In this document: positions 18,632 through 27,551 of the stretch, one piece after another | How positions within the stretch are numbered: the stretch's first letter is position 1 | How the letters are laid out: every line of letters starts with the position of its first letter | NCBI GenBank assembly: GCA_020632925.1 | Contig: JACKER010000019.1 | Span: 62,001-126,000 of the forward strand | Reading direction: 5' to 3' | DNA: 64,000 bases | Origin: Alphaproteobacteria bacterium | Lineage (GTDB): Bacteria; Myxococcota_A; UBA796; GCA-2862545 | Program-made: the position numbers and the translations under genes | The notes under the pieces: model-generated | Seen by the model: the letters and a program-made list of their open reading frames with translations, nothing else | Database searches by the model: none | What the model was told of the DNA's origin: nothing

Positions 18632-21600
18632 TCAGCGGCGGGACACCGCTGCCAGCTCCCGACGCAGGGGGCTGCCAGCCACCGCGCCGATCCGATCGGC
18701 GACCCGCTCGGCCTCGCTCAAGACCGCCGCGGCCTCGGCGTCGCGGCCCGCCCGGTACAGCGCCTCGGCCCGGACACACCCCGCGCGGACCCGAAACGGC
18801 AGGAACGCGGCGGAGAGCTCGCTCGCACGCTCGGCCGCGTCCTGCGCCTCCTGCAGCCGGCCCTGGGCCAGACGGAGCTGCGCCAGCTCGAGCCACGCCG
18901 GCACCACCGTGTCCTGGCTCGTCGACTGCTCGGGGTCGAAGGCCAGGACCCGCTCCGCACCCTGGAGATCGCCTCGCTCGCGACGCGCGCGGCAGAGGGC
19001 GGCCCGGGATCTGGCGCTGACGTCTCGCCCCAGCTCCGACAACACGCGCGCCCCCTCCTCGGTCAGCGGAAGGCCCGCGTCCAGGTCGCCGTCGTCGAGC
19101 TTCAGCTCACCGAGCTCCAGCAGCAGGTTCCCCAGGGCCCAGGCCGAGGTCGTGCCGCGGGCGATGCGCACGCCCTCCTCCAGCGCCGCAAAGGCCTCCT
19201 CCGTGCGCCCGAGGTGCTGCAGCGCACCACCGAGGTTCCCGAGCGACAGCGCAGCCCCCGCGTCCAACCCCAGGGACGCGTATCCCTCGTGTGCCCTCCG
19301 GAGCGCGGTCACGCCCGCCTCCAGCTCCCCGCTCTCGGCGAGGAGCATGCCGAGGTTCATCGACGCCTGGGCCGCGAACCGGGCCTCGTGCGAGCGCTCC
19401 GCCAGCTCCAGCGCCTCGGCGTAGGCCGCGCGAGCGTCCGCCACCCGCCCGGCGATGTGCTCGAGGACCCCCAGCTGCATCAACGTCGGGATCACCCGAG
19501 GGAGGTCGCCCAGCTCACGCGAGCAGACGAGGCTCTTGTGGAGCGCGGTGCGCGCGTCGTCCGTACGGCCGTCGCTGCCGTGGACGCGCGCCAGGTGTGC
19601 CAGGTCCATCGCCTCGCCGCGCCGGTCCCCGAGCGCCTGGTGGAGGGAGCGGGCCTCCTGCAGCGCCGCCCGGGCGGGCTCGCAACGCCCGAGGTGGACC
19701 TCCGCCAGGCCCAGGTTCGCGAGCGCGCCCGCGAGGAGCCGGCGGTTGCCGGCGTCGCGGTGGATGGCGACCGCCGCGGCGCTCACGTCGCGGGCGTCCT
19801 GGTGCCGCGCCTGGTCGGTGTACACGCCGGCGAGGTTGGAGAGCACGATGGCCTCGCCGTCCAGCTCCCCCCGCTCGCGGTGCCACCGCAGGGCCTCCTC
19901 CAGCGCCTGCTGCGCCTCCGCGTACCGCCCGAGCCGATGGAGCGCTCCGCCGAGCCCGCGCGACGCCGCGGCCACGGTCGCGAGGTCACCACGTGCACGC
20001 GCGCTCGCCACCGCCTCCTCGAGCAGCGGGACGGCCTCGAGGTGGCGTCCCCGATCGCGCAGCTGCGAGGCCACCTCCTCGAGCGCCTGCTCCACGCCCT
20101 CCCCGACCGATCGCGCGAGCGCGAGCGCCGCCTCCGCGTCGGCCAGGGCACGCTCGGGCCGACCCCACCGCCCGCCGATCCGCGCCCTCGCCCGCAGCAG
20201 CCGGATCCGGTCAGGGGCGCTCCCGAGGTCCGAACGGTCCAGCACGTCGTCCAGCAGGGTCATGGCGACGGCGTACGGGCCCTGGTCCTCGAGCCAAGCG
20301 ACCGCCGCCAGCGTGGTGGGTGCAGCCACCTCGCCGTCTCCCCGCTCGACCGCCCGGCGCGCGGCGACGATCAGGTTGTCCAGCTCGATCGTACGCTCCC
20401 GGGGACTCGCCGAACGCGCGCGCTCCGCGTAGAAGCGGCCGTGTCGCCGCTCCGAGTCCAGCCGCTCCTCGCCCAGGAGGTGCTCGGCGGCGAACGCCAC
20501 GACGCTGACCAGCATCCGGAAGCGGTCGCCGTCGACGAGCACGAACGACGCGCCGACCAGCTCGTCGAGCTGATCCAACGCCCAGGGTGCGTCCGGATGG
20601 CCGGCGAGCAGGTCCTCTGCGGCCTCCAGCGTGAACCCGCCGCTGAAGACGGACAGCCGCGACAGCGCGCGGCGCGCCACGGGTTCCAGCAACTCCCACG
20701 AGGTCTCGAGGGAGGCGCGGAGGCTCCGGTGACGGGCGGGTCGCTCGGCGCCAGCGCCTGCGAGGAGCTTGAAGCGCTGGTCCAGGCGCTCCCGGATGGC
20801 GGCCACCCCCATCAGGCGGGTGCGTGCGGCGGCCAGCTCGATCGCCAGCGGCAGGCCGTCGAGGGCCTCCACCAGGGCCTCGACCTCGCCGCGCTCGGCG
20901 GGTGCCGGCGGACGTGCGGCCCGGGCCACGAACAGCTCGGCGCCGGCGGCCCGACCCAATGGACCGAGCACCACGACCACCTCGCCATCGAGGTGCAGCG
21001 CCCGTTGGCTCGTCACCAGGAAGGAGACGTCCGGTGCGGCGCGCAGCCAGGCGCCGACCGTGTCCGGCGCGTGGTCCACCACCTGCTCGAGGTTGTCGAG
21101 CACCAGCAGCGTGCGCCCGCGGACGCGGAGGGCGTGGCCCACCGTCACCGACGGATCGGCCGACAGCAACGGTACGCCGAGCGCCTGGGCGACCCCGACC
21201 GCGATGCCGAAGCCGGTCCGGGCCTCGCTCAGGTCACAGAACCACGCCCCACCGGCGTACCTGGACTCCACGGCGCGCGCGACCTCGAGCGCGAGTCGCG
21301 TCTTGCCCATCCCACCCGGGCCGAGGAGGGTGACCAACCGCTGGTCACGGAGTCGGTCCCCGACACCCGCCAGCTCCTGGGTCCGCCCCAGCAGCGGCCC
21401 CGGCGCCGGCGGCAGGTTGCCCACGACGCTCGCGGCCACCTCTCTGGCTGCCGGTGTCCAACCGCGCAGATCGTCGGTCGACTGGTCGGGGCGTACCCGC
21501 GCGAAGAGCTCCAGCAGCGACGGCCCGGGCGGAGGACGCAGGCTCCGCAGCGCCACCGACACCTCAGCGGCGCGCTGGAAGCGGTGGGCGGGGTCGAGCC

Positions 21601-22372
21601 GGAGGCAACGGGCGACCACCGCCCCGAGCCCTGGCAGACGCTCGTCGAGGGGTGCGAGGAACGCGGGGTCCGCGAGCCGTTCCTCCACCCACCGCACACC
21701 CTCCCAGGCGACCGCGCCGGAGCCGAACGGACGCTCGCCGGTGGCCAGCACGAAGAGCGTGACCCCGAGCGAGAAGAGGTCGGCGCGCGCGTCCTCCCGC
21801 CCCAGCGCCTGCTCGGGCGCCATGTACCCGGGGGTTCCCGACACCCCGCCCACACCGCCGGCGAACCGGGCGATCCCCAGGTCGGCCAGCTTGACGATGC
21901 CGCTGCGATCGAGGAGCAGGTTCTGGGGCTTCACGTCGCGGTGGACCAGCCCACGGGCCTCGTCCCCCTGGGCGCCGAATCGGTGGACGTGCGCCAGCGC
22001 CGCGCAGATCTGCAGGCCGGCGTCGAGCAGCGCGGGCGCCGACAGCGGACCAGCCCGCGCCACCTCCGCGAGCGACGGTCCGTGCACGAGCTCCATCGCC
22101 ACGAACCAGGCGCCCTCGTCGTAGCCGAGCTCCAGGGTCGAGACGACGTTGGGGTGGGAGAGCAGGGCGCCGAGCCGCGCCTCGCGGACCAGCGCCTCCG
22201 CGTCGTGCTCGGCGGGCCCCTCGCGCAGCAGCTTGACCGCGACGCCCTTGCGGAAGCCCTGCGGACCGTGGAGCACCGCCTCCCACACCTCGCCGCCGCC
22301 GCCGCGACCGATGGGACGCAGCAGCTCATACCGGCCGATCCGCCGGGTGGACGGGGACGAGGGGTCGCGCAC
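18632..22372 (-). CDS. Ser/Thr kinase fused to STAND-type NTPase and TPR array
   Basis: A 1246-residue multidomain signalling protein without membrane helices. Residues about 14-280 are a Hanks kinase: glycine loop GRGGGGEVW, VAVKLL lysine, HRDVKPQNLLL catalytic loop, APEQA. The metal-binding DFG reads DLG. From about 350 a STAND/NB-ARC-like NTPase begins with Walker A LLGPGGMGKTRLAL and Walker B LLVLDNLEQV. From about 690 to the end are many TPR units (repeated GRYAEAQQALEEAL-type helices). This resembles AfsR/LuxR-like switch proteins in which TPR sensing controls the NTPase. The GTG start at 22372 follows a TAGACT box by 6 nt. A 33-bp bipartite element upstream is shared with the sigma-factor gene. 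Confidence 0.9.
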   Translation of the reverse strand: MRDPSSPSTRRIGRYELLRPIGRGGGGEVWEAVLHGPQGFRKGVAVKLLREGPAEHDAEALVREARLGALLSHPNVVSTLELGYDEGAWFVAMELVHGPSLAEVARAGPLSAPALLDAGLQICAALAHVHRFGAQGDEARGLVHRDVKPQNLLLDRSGIVKLADLGIARFAGGVGGVSGTPGYMAPEQALGREDARADLFSLGVTLFVLATGERPFGSGAVAWEGVRWVEERLADPAFLAPLDERLPGLGAVVARCLRLDPAHRFQRAAEVSVALRSLRPPPGPSLLELFARVRPDQSTDDLRGWTPAAREVAASVVGNLPPAPGPLLGRTQELAGVGDRLRDQRLVTLLGPGGMGKTRLALEVARAVESRYAGGAWFCDLSEARTGFGIAVGVAQALGVPLLSADPSVTVGHALRVRGRTLLVLDNLEQVVDHAPDTVGAWLRAAPDVSFLVTSQRALHLDGEVVVVLGPLGRAAGAELFVARAARPPAPAERGEVEALVEALDGLPLAIELAAARTRLMGVAAIRERLDQRFKLLAGAGAERPARHRSLRASLETSWELLEPVARRALSRLSVFSGGFTLEAAEDLLAGHPDAPWALDQLDELVGASFVLVDGDRFRMLVSVVAFAAEHLLGEERLDSERRHGRFYAERARSASPRERTIELDNLIVAARRAVERGDGEVAAPTTLAAVAWLEDQGPYAVAMTLLDDVLDRSDLGSAPDRIRLLRARARIGGRWGRPERALADAEAALALARSVGEGVEQALEEVASQLRDRGRHLEAVPLLEEAVASARARGDLATVAAASRGLGGALHRLGRYAEAQQALEEALRWHRERGELDGEAIVLSNLAGVYTDQARHQDARDVSAAAVAIHRDAGNRRLLAGALANLGLAEVHLGRCEPARAALQEARSLHQALGDRRGEAMDLAHLARVHGSDGRTDDARTALHKSLVCSRELGDLPRVIPTLMQLGVLEHIAGRVADARAAYAEALELAERSHEARFAAQASMNLGMLLAESGELEAGVTALRRAHEGYASLGLDAGAALSLGNLGGALQHLGRTEEAFAALEEGVRIARGTTSAWALGNLLLELGELKLDDGDLDAGLPLTEEGARVLSELGRDVSARSRAALCRARRERGDLQGAERVLAFDPEQSTSQDTVVPAWLELAQLRLAQGRLQEAQDAAERASELSAAFLPFRVRAGCVRAEALYRAGRDAEAAAVLSEAERVADRIGAVAGSPLRRELAAVSRR

Positions 22373-22378
22373 ACCCCG

Positions 22379-22384
22379 AGTCTA
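22379..22384 (-). promoter_or_regulatory. -10 element TAGACT, predicted leaderless transcript
   Basis: On the minus strand TAGACT ends 6 nt before the GTG start at 22372. With the usual spacing of about 7 nt from -10 to +1, transcription would begin at or next to the start codon. The same arrangement is seen at 48880 and 49409. Confidence 0.5.
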
Positions 22385-22405
22385 GAGGAATCGAGTGGCA
22401 CCAGG

Positions 22406-22438
22406 CTGACGGTTCGACGCACCACCTCGCTTGTGGTC
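22406..22438 (-). promoter_or_regulatory. Bipartite element upstream of the STAND-kinase gene (copy 1)
   Basis: On the plus strand CTGACGG (22406-22412), 10 nt, then CACCTCGCTTGTGGTC (22423-22438). Both parts recur exactly, with the same 10-nt spacing but a different spacer sequence, upstream of the sigma-factor gene at 27496-27528. On the minus strand, toward the kinase gene, it reads GACCACAAGCGAGGTG, N10, CCGTCAG. It could be an ECF-type promoter (with a CCGTC-like -10) or an operator. In this copy ACCAC and GTGGT form a short inverted repeat. Confidence 0.6.
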
Positions 22439-22453
22439 CCACGAGGAGGTCGA

Positions 22454-23275
22454 GTGATCTGGATGACGATGGGTGCGTGGGCCGCAGCGCCTCGCGTGTT
22501 GGGCGTCGAGCTGGCGTCCGGGGTGGTGACGACGGGGACGCCGGATCTGGTGTTCGGGCACTTCCGTGGTCGCGCGGTGCCCCTGTCCGGCGTGTTCCGC
22601 TGGCAGGAGTATCCGAAGCAGGACCGGCTGCCGTTCGTGGACTGGGAGGCCGGGCTCTCGTTCTCCGTGGCGGGTGCCGCCGACCTCGAGGGCGACCCGG
22701 TGCGCGGCTGGGATCTCGAGGGGCCCGACCAACCGTATGCCCACAAGCGCCTGTTCAGCCGACTGACGTTCGGCGTCGGGCGCATCGAGCTCGGCGCCAC
22801 CTGGCTCCAGCCGCTCGTGGGGCTCGGGATCGAGGCGGTCGCCCTCCGCTACGACATGGACTTCTCCACCATCGACGCGAGCTCCGAGGATCACTGGCAG
22901 GTCACGCCGGCGGCCGACACCTACGGCGGCCTCGTCGGTCTGCGGATGGAGAGCCACGGCTGGACCGTCGATGGGCGGGCCGCGCTCGGGTTCGGGCCGG
23001 CTCTCGCCAAGGACATCGGGTCGGGGTCGAGCTTCGGTGACCTCGACGGACAGGTCGTGGGCGACGTCGGGAACCTCGACCACGCCGGACGTCTGAGCCG
23101 CTTCGAGGCCCGCGTCGGCGCGACGCACGGGATCTCGCCGTTCCTGTCGTTGTCGCACGAGACCTACCGGATGACGATGGACGACCCCGACGGCCTCCGG
23201 CTCGCCTCGCCGTTCCGCAACCGGACGACATCGGCGATGCTCGGCGTCGCACTGCGCAACCGCCGCCCGGAGTGA
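22454..23275 (+). CDS. Putative outer-membrane or secreted protein
   Basis: About 273 residues. The GTG at 22454 follows GAGGAGG by a few bases; an ATG at 22463 is an alternative. The N-terminus is a very short hydrophobic stretch (MIWMTMGAWAAA) that may act as a signal peptide. The rest alternates hydrophobic and polar residues with many aromatics and glycines (for example RLFSRLTFGVGRIELGATWL). That pattern is typical of amphipathic beta-strands in an 8-12-strand barrel. No family is recognised. It is divergent from the STAND-kinase gene and lies 6 nt upstream of the next kinase gene, so it is probably co-transcribed with that kinase. Confidence 0.55.
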   Translation: MIWMTMGAWAAAPRVLGVELASGVVTTGTPDLVFGHFRGRAVPLSGVFRWQEYPKQDRLPFVDWEAGLSFSVAGAADLEGDPVRGWDLEGPDQPYAHKRLFSRLTFGVGRIELGATWLQPLVGLGIEAVALRYDMDFSTIDASSEDHWQVTPAADTYGGLVGLRMESHGWTVDGRAALGFGPALAKDIGSGSSFGDLDGQVVGDVGNLDHAGRLSRFEARVGATHGISPFLSLSHETYRMTMDDPDGLRLASPFRNRTTSAMLGVALRNRRPE

Positions 23276-23281
23276 TCGACG

Positions 23282-26200
23282 GTGGACCACCCGCCGCTCC
23301 ACGCCCTGCTCGCCCCCGACGACGCCGTCCGCACGCACCTCGACCACTGCGCGGAGTGCGCCCGGCTCGCGCGCATCGCGGCGGGGCCGGCACCCGAGCC
23401 TCGCCCGCGCGAGCGCTACGAGCGGCGTGGGGAGGTGCACCGCGGGGGCATGGGGCGGACGGTGGCCGCCTGGGATCGCGTGCTCGAGCGCGAGGTGTTG
23501 CTCAAGGAGATGGCCACGCCCTCGGGTCTCTCTCCCTCGGTCCTCAGGGAGCGGTTCGAGCGCGAGGCGAGGGTGACGGCGCGGCTCGCCCACCCCTCGA
23601 TCCTGACCGTCTACGACCTGGGCGAGGGCCCGGACGGGCAGCCCTTCTACGCCATGCCCTTCGTCGAGGGGCGCACGCTCACCGAAGCGATCGGGACGAT
23701 GTCGCGCGAGGAGGGCGTAGGGGTGGTCACGACGGTGGCCGAGGCGCTGGCCTACGCCCACGAGCACGGCGTCGTGCACCGCGACGTGAAGCCGGACAAC
23801 GTGCTCGTCGGCCGCTTCGGCGAGGTCGTGCTCATCGACTGGGGGCTCGCGAGCGAGGCCGGCAGCGCCTGGCTCGCACCCACCGGGCGGCCGCCGCCTC
23901 GGGACGGGCTCACGGAGCTCGGCGTGGGCACGGCCTCGTACATGGCGCCCGAGCAGGCGCGCGGCCAGCCCGCCGATCCGCTGCAGGATGTCTACGCGCT
24001 GGGCGCGACGCTCTACCACGTGCTCGCCGGCGAGCCGCCGTGGGCGGGGCGCTCGAGCGACTCGGTGCGCGACGAGCTCCCCCACCTCCCGCCGACTCCG
24101 CTGTCCGAGAGGGCGCCCGGCGCCGCCCCGGAGCTCGTCTCGCTCGTCGAGCGGAGCATGGCGCGCGACCCCGCGGCCCGCCTCGAGAGCGCCGCCGCCT
24201 TCGCCGCCGAGCTGCGTCGGTACCGCGAGGGCCTCGCGCTCCGCTCCCACCGCTATTCGCTCGCCGAGCGCCTGGCGCGCTTCGCGCGTCGCTGGCGGGT
24301 GCCGCTCACGCTGCTCGGCGCCGCCGTCGTGGGGCTGGTCGTCGCGTCCGTCCCCGCGCTCGTCCAGCTCGCGGAGGCACGCCGTCGCACGCTGGACGCG
24401 CTCGAGCGCGCGCTCACCAGCGAGTCCGCCCTGCGTGCCGACGATCCGCACGACACCGCGCTCGCCCTCCGCTCGGCCGTGGAGGCGGTGGCGGTCGCGG
24501 CAGAGGCCGGACGCGCGCCCACGCTCGCCACCCGCGCCGCCCTCGACCGCGCGCTGTCGGCGCCGACCGCTCGCACGGTCCCCGGCGCCACGGGGTGGGG
24601 TCCGCGGACACAGGCCGGGGGACGCTGGCTGCTGGCCGATCCCGCCCGAGGGCTCGTGCACCTCGACGACCCGGACGGCGAGCCCCTGCCGCTGCACATC
24701 GGCTTCCCGATGGCCGTTGCGGGCCACCCCTCGGGCCGGTGGATCGTCGTGGACGACCAGGGACGCGCGGAGCTCGACGACGGCACCGTGATCGACGTCC
24801 CGGTCGACGGCGCGGAGCTCGGTTGGGCGGACGCCGAGACGCTGGTGTTCGGATCGCCTGTCGAGCTCGCCGTGACGGGCGTCGACGGCACCGTGATCCG
24901 CCGGGTGCCGCTCGAGGTCGGGCTCACGCGCATCGCGGGCGGCGACGACCACCTGCTCTACGGCGACCAGGCCGGGGCCCTCTGGCGCTTCGACGCAGAG
25001 AGCGGCGGGGCGGAGCCCGTGCTACCCCCACGCGGCGCCGCGCTGGCCGAGCTCGGCGTGATGTCCGGCGGCTTCGGCATCACCTGGTCCGACGGCCTCT
25101 GGCGCCACCTCCCCTACCCCGAGGTCCCCGTCCAACGGCGCACCGTGGGCATCGCCGACGCTCGCGCCTGTGTGTGGGAGGACGGGCGCGCCGAGGCCTG
25201 CATCCCCGTGCCCGACAACCCCGTGGGGATGGGGATGGTCGACGACGCGCTGGCGTTCGTCCAGGGCTTCGGGAAGATGGTGCTCTGGGACGCGCGGCGC
25301 CGCCTGGAGGGTCACCCGGGCGAGATCGTGGCGCTCGCGGCCGTGGGCGACGCCGTGATCAGCGTCGGTCGGGATGGCTCGGCGCGGATCGGGCACCCGG
25401 CGACCGGCGCGTCGAGGACACTCGGCACGCTCGAGCACGGCGTGGCGGCGGCGTCCGTGGACACGGACGGGATCTGGGTCGGCGCGTACGACGGCACGGT
25501 GGGGCGGATCACGCCACGGGGCCTGGACGTGAGGACGACGCTGCCCGACGCGGTGAGCGCGCTGGTCGAGGGCGAAGGAGGCGCGGCGTGGGCGGCGACC
25601 TACCGCGGGGACGTGGTCGCGCTCGACGCGGACGGGACGACCATCCGCGAGACCCGGGTGGACGGCGGTGTGGTCGGCCTCCTGCGTGCTGGCGACCACC
25701 TGGTCGTGCTCGGCGCCACCGGGGTCGTGACCGCGCTCGACGACGCCCTGCGCCCGACGACGATGCTGGCGGGAGAGGGCACGAGCCACGGGTGGGGCGT
25801 CTCGGCGTCGGGGGGGCGCGTCTGGCTCCGGGGGCGCGACGACACCGTGCTCTGGGACCCGGCGTCGGGTGAGGTGGTCACCTCGATCACCGGGCGTCTC
25901 GTGGGTCTCGTCGAGGGTGGACCGGTCACGGCCCTGCCCGATGGCACCGTCGTGGTCTCGGACGCGAGCGGTGGGCGACGGCGGACCTGGTTCGCCGGTG
26001 GGCCGCCTCCACGCGGGGTCTCCGCCACGGGTCGGATCCTCGGCGAGGACGGCGCCGTGTGGACCGCCGAGGGCGAGCTGCTCACGCGGTCCGGGGCGGC
26101 GTGGACCGAGGAGATCGAGGTGACCGGCTGGCGGGTGGCGGGCGACGTCGACGGTGGCCTGCACCCGAGCCCGCTCGCGCTCGACGAGGCGCTGGCGCTG

Positions 26201-26305
26201 GCGTGCTCTCGCCTCGTTACGGTGCGGATGGCGACGACGGCGTGTCCGTCCACACCTGGAACCGATCGATCCACATCCGCGCCCGATCGGCCCGGCCGCC
26301 CTTGA
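23282..26305 (+). CDS. Membrane Ser/Thr kinase with anti-sigma-type zinc motif and beta-propeller
   Basis: A 1007-residue protein. Residues H19, C23 and C26 form HxxxCxxC, the zinc motif of ZAS anti-sigma factors. A kinase domain follows at about 47-320: glycine loop RGGMGRTV, HRDVKPDNVLV, DWG in place of DFG, MAPEQA. One membrane helix lies near 338-360. The extracytoplasmic part (about 400-1000) is rich in repeating GxxxxxxxDGT blades, which suggests a WD40/PQQ-like beta-propeller sensor. The GTG start at 23282 is 6 nt after the preceding gene. The 3' end overlaps the convergent gene at 26217-26756 by 89 bp. The sigma-factor gene lies just beyond. Linking kinase and sigma factor is inference. 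Confidence 0.85.
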   Translation: MDHPPLHALLAPDDAVRTHLDHCAECARLARIAAGPAPEPRPRERYERRGEVHRGGMGRTVAAWDRVLEREVLLKEMATPSGLSPSVLRERFEREARVTARLAHPSILTVYDLGEGPDGQPFYAMPFVEGRTLTEAIGTMSREEGVGVVTTVAEALAYAHEHGVVHRDVKPDNVLVGRFGEVVLIDWGLASEAGSAWLAPTGRPPPRDGLTELGVGTASYMAPEQARGQPADPLQDVYALGATLYHVLAGEPPWAGRSSDSVRDELPHLPPTPLSERAPGAAPELVSLVERSMARDPAARLESAAAFAAELRRYREGLALRSHRYSLAERLARFARRWRVPLTLLGAAVVGLVVASVPALVQLAEARRRTLDALERALTSESALRADDPHDTALALRSAVEAVAVAAEAGRAPTLATRAALDRALSAPTARTVPGATGWGPRTQAGGRWLLADPARGLVHLDDPDGEPLPLHIGFPMAVAGHPSGRWIVVDDQGRAELDDGTVIDVPVDGAELGWADAETLVFGSPVELAVTGVDGTVIRRVPLEVGLTRIAGGDDHLLYGDQAGALWRFDAESGGAEPVLPPRGAALAELGVMSGGFGITWSDGLWRHLPYPEVPVQRRTVGIADARACVWEDGRAEACIPVPDNPVGMGMVDDALAFVQGFGKMVLWDARRRLEGHPGEIVALAAVGDAVISVGRDGSARIGHPATGASRTLGTLEHGVAAASVDTDGIWVGAYDGTVGRITPRGLDVRTTLPDAVSALVEGEGGAAWAATYRGDVVALDADGTTIRETRVDGGVVGLLRAGDHLVVLGATGVVTALDDALRPTTMLAGEGTSHGWGVSASGGRVWLRGRDDTVLWDPASGEVVTSITGRLVGLVEGGPVTALPDGTVVVSDASGGRRRTWFAGGPPPRGVSATGRILGEDGAVWTAEGELLTRSGAAWTEEIEVTGWRVAGDVDGGLHPSPLALDEALALACSRLVTVRMATTACPSTPGTDRSTSAPDRPGRP

Positions 26306-26756
26306 GCCCGACGGCCACCACACCTCGCTCGGGGACGCCGCCGAGGGTGTAGGGCGGGACGGGGATGCCGTCGATGGTCGCACGGACGCTCGCCCCGTCC
26401 TGCGTCAGGACGACCTCGTGCTCTTCGGAGGTCCGCACGTCGAACGCGACCCATCCGCCCCGCGCCCAGGCCGCGTCGTCCTCCCACCACCCGATCTGCC
26501 CGTCTCGGACGAGCAGGTGTCCCCCCGGGAAGGCGACCTCGAGGCTGCGATCGGCGCGCTCCGTGAGCCGACGCATCCGCACCGAGATCGTGAGGTGGGG
26601 CGGCAGCTCCTCGGGGAGCCGCGCGCCGCCGAACGTGAAGTAGGAGGCGGAGGGGGGTGTCTCCAGCACCATCGCCGCGCACCCACCCGCGGGCGTGAGC
26701 CGCGCGCCCTGCCAGGACACGACGGCCTGGGGGCTCGGGCAGTCCGCCGGGATCAC
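26217..26756 (-). CDS. Hypothetical protein with lectin-like beta-sandwich
   Basis: A 179-residue protein. The open frame reaches 27668, but the upstream part is Arg/Pro-rich shadow sequence. The GTG at 26756 overlaps the stop of the sigma-factor gene (GTGA), which fits the coupling used elsewhere in this window. The C-terminal 130 residues alternate strands typical of the concanavalin-like/LamG or DUF1080 fold: LEVAFPGGHLLVRDGQIGWW, HEVVLTQDGASVRATIDG and VGLKGGRADRARMWIDRF. A cysteine pair near the N-terminus (ADCPSPQ, AGGCAAM) could form a disulfide, but no convincing signal peptide is seen. The function is unknown. It is translated with the sigma factor. Confidence 0.6.
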   Translation of the reverse strand: MIPADCPSPQAVVSWQGARLTPAGGCAAMVLETPPSASYFTFGGARLPEELPPHLTISVRMRRLTERADRSLEVAFPGGHLLVRDGQIGWWEDDAAWARGGWVAFDVRTSEEHEVVLTQDGASVRATIDGIPVPPYTLGGVPERGVVAVGLKGGRADRARMWIDRFQVWTDTPSSPSAP

Positions 26757-27478
26757 GGGTCGAGCTCGCGCAGCGCGGTCCGCAGGCGAGCCTGGGCCGC
26801 GCGCACCACCCGGCGGGCCTCGACGCCGTCCGCCAACCCCAGGGCCTCCGCGATCTCCGCGAAGTCGTGCCCCTCCGCCCACAGGCGTACCGCGTCCGGC
26901 TGGGGAGGGGGGCAGGCCTCGAGCGCACGGTCGACGCCCGCCATCTGCTGTCGGACGGTCACCCAGTCGGTCATCGGTGGCCGGTGGCCCCGCTCGGGGG
27001 TGTCGTCGATCCGAGCCGCGTCGCTGCCGAGCGCACGGCGGTTCGCCCCCTTCACCCAGCCGAGCCGGTGACGGACGTGATCGTGGACCGCGTACCGCAG
27101 GATCACGCGGAGCCACGCCTCGAACGGCGTGGCCTCGGGCGCGTCGGCGGCGAGCTCGTCGAAGCGCACCAGCCGTGCGAGCTCCTCGTGACCCTCGGGG
27201 ACGGGTGGGGGTCGGCGCTCTACGAAGTCGCCCACGGCCGCCCGACCGCGTGCGGCGAGGCGCTCGATGACGCGCACCAGCACCTCGCGGGCGTCGTCCG
27301 GACCGTCCAGGCGCCAGCGGCGGAGCGTGGGGTGTCGCCGCGCCCAGCGCTCGACGTGCGGCGCCACCACCACGAGCAGCTCCGACCAGGCGCTCGCCCG
27401 CTCCTCGTCGGTCTCGCCGCGGACGACCAGGAGCGCGCAGCGCCCAGCTCGGCTCTCGTCCTCGGAGGTCCACGGCAC
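26753..27478 (-). CDS. ECF-like sigma-70 family protein
   Basis: A 241-residue protein. The N-terminal half has a region-2-like helical segment (VVAPHVERWARRHPTL ... PDDAREVLVRVIERL). The middle has FEAWLRVILRYAVHDHVRHR, which resembles the end of sigma region 2. The C-terminal 60 residues form a region-4-like helix-turn-helix (QPDAVRLWAEGHDFAEIAEALGL, then ARRVVRAAQARLRTAL). This order is typical of short ECF sigma factors. The GTG start at 27478 lies 6 nt after TTATCC, and an upstream bipartite element is shared with the STAND-kinase gene, so autoregulation is possible. It is coupled to the beta-sandwich gene, and the zinc-motif kinase gene converges on them. Confidence 0.7.
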   Translation of the reverse strand: MPWTSEDESRAGRCALLVVRGETDEERASAWSELLVVVAPHVERWARRHPTLRRWRLDGPDDAREVLVRVIERLAARGRAAVGDFVERRPPPVPEGHEELARLVRFDELAADAPEATPFEAWLRVILRYAVHDHVRHRLGWVKGANRRALGSDAARIDDTPERGHRPPMTDWVTVRQQMAGVDRALEACPPPQPDAVRLWAEGHDFAEIAEALGLADGVEARRVVRAAQARLRTALRELDP

Positions 27479-27495
27479 AGCGCCGGATAACGCGC

Positions 27496-27528
27496 CTGAC
27501 GGATGCGGAGCGCACCTCGCTTGTGGTC
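27496..27528 (-). promoter_or_regulatory. Bipartite element upstream of the sigma-factor gene (copy 2)
   Basis: CTGACGG (27496-27502), 10 nt, CACCTCGCTTGTGGTC (27513-27528) on the plus strand. It is identical in both parts and in spacing to the copy at 22406-22438. On the minus strand the CCGTCAG end is 18 nt from the sigma GTG start; in copy 1 it is 34 nt from the kinase start. Confidence 0.6.
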
Positions 27529-27551
27529 GGTGAACCCGTGGAAGATGGATC

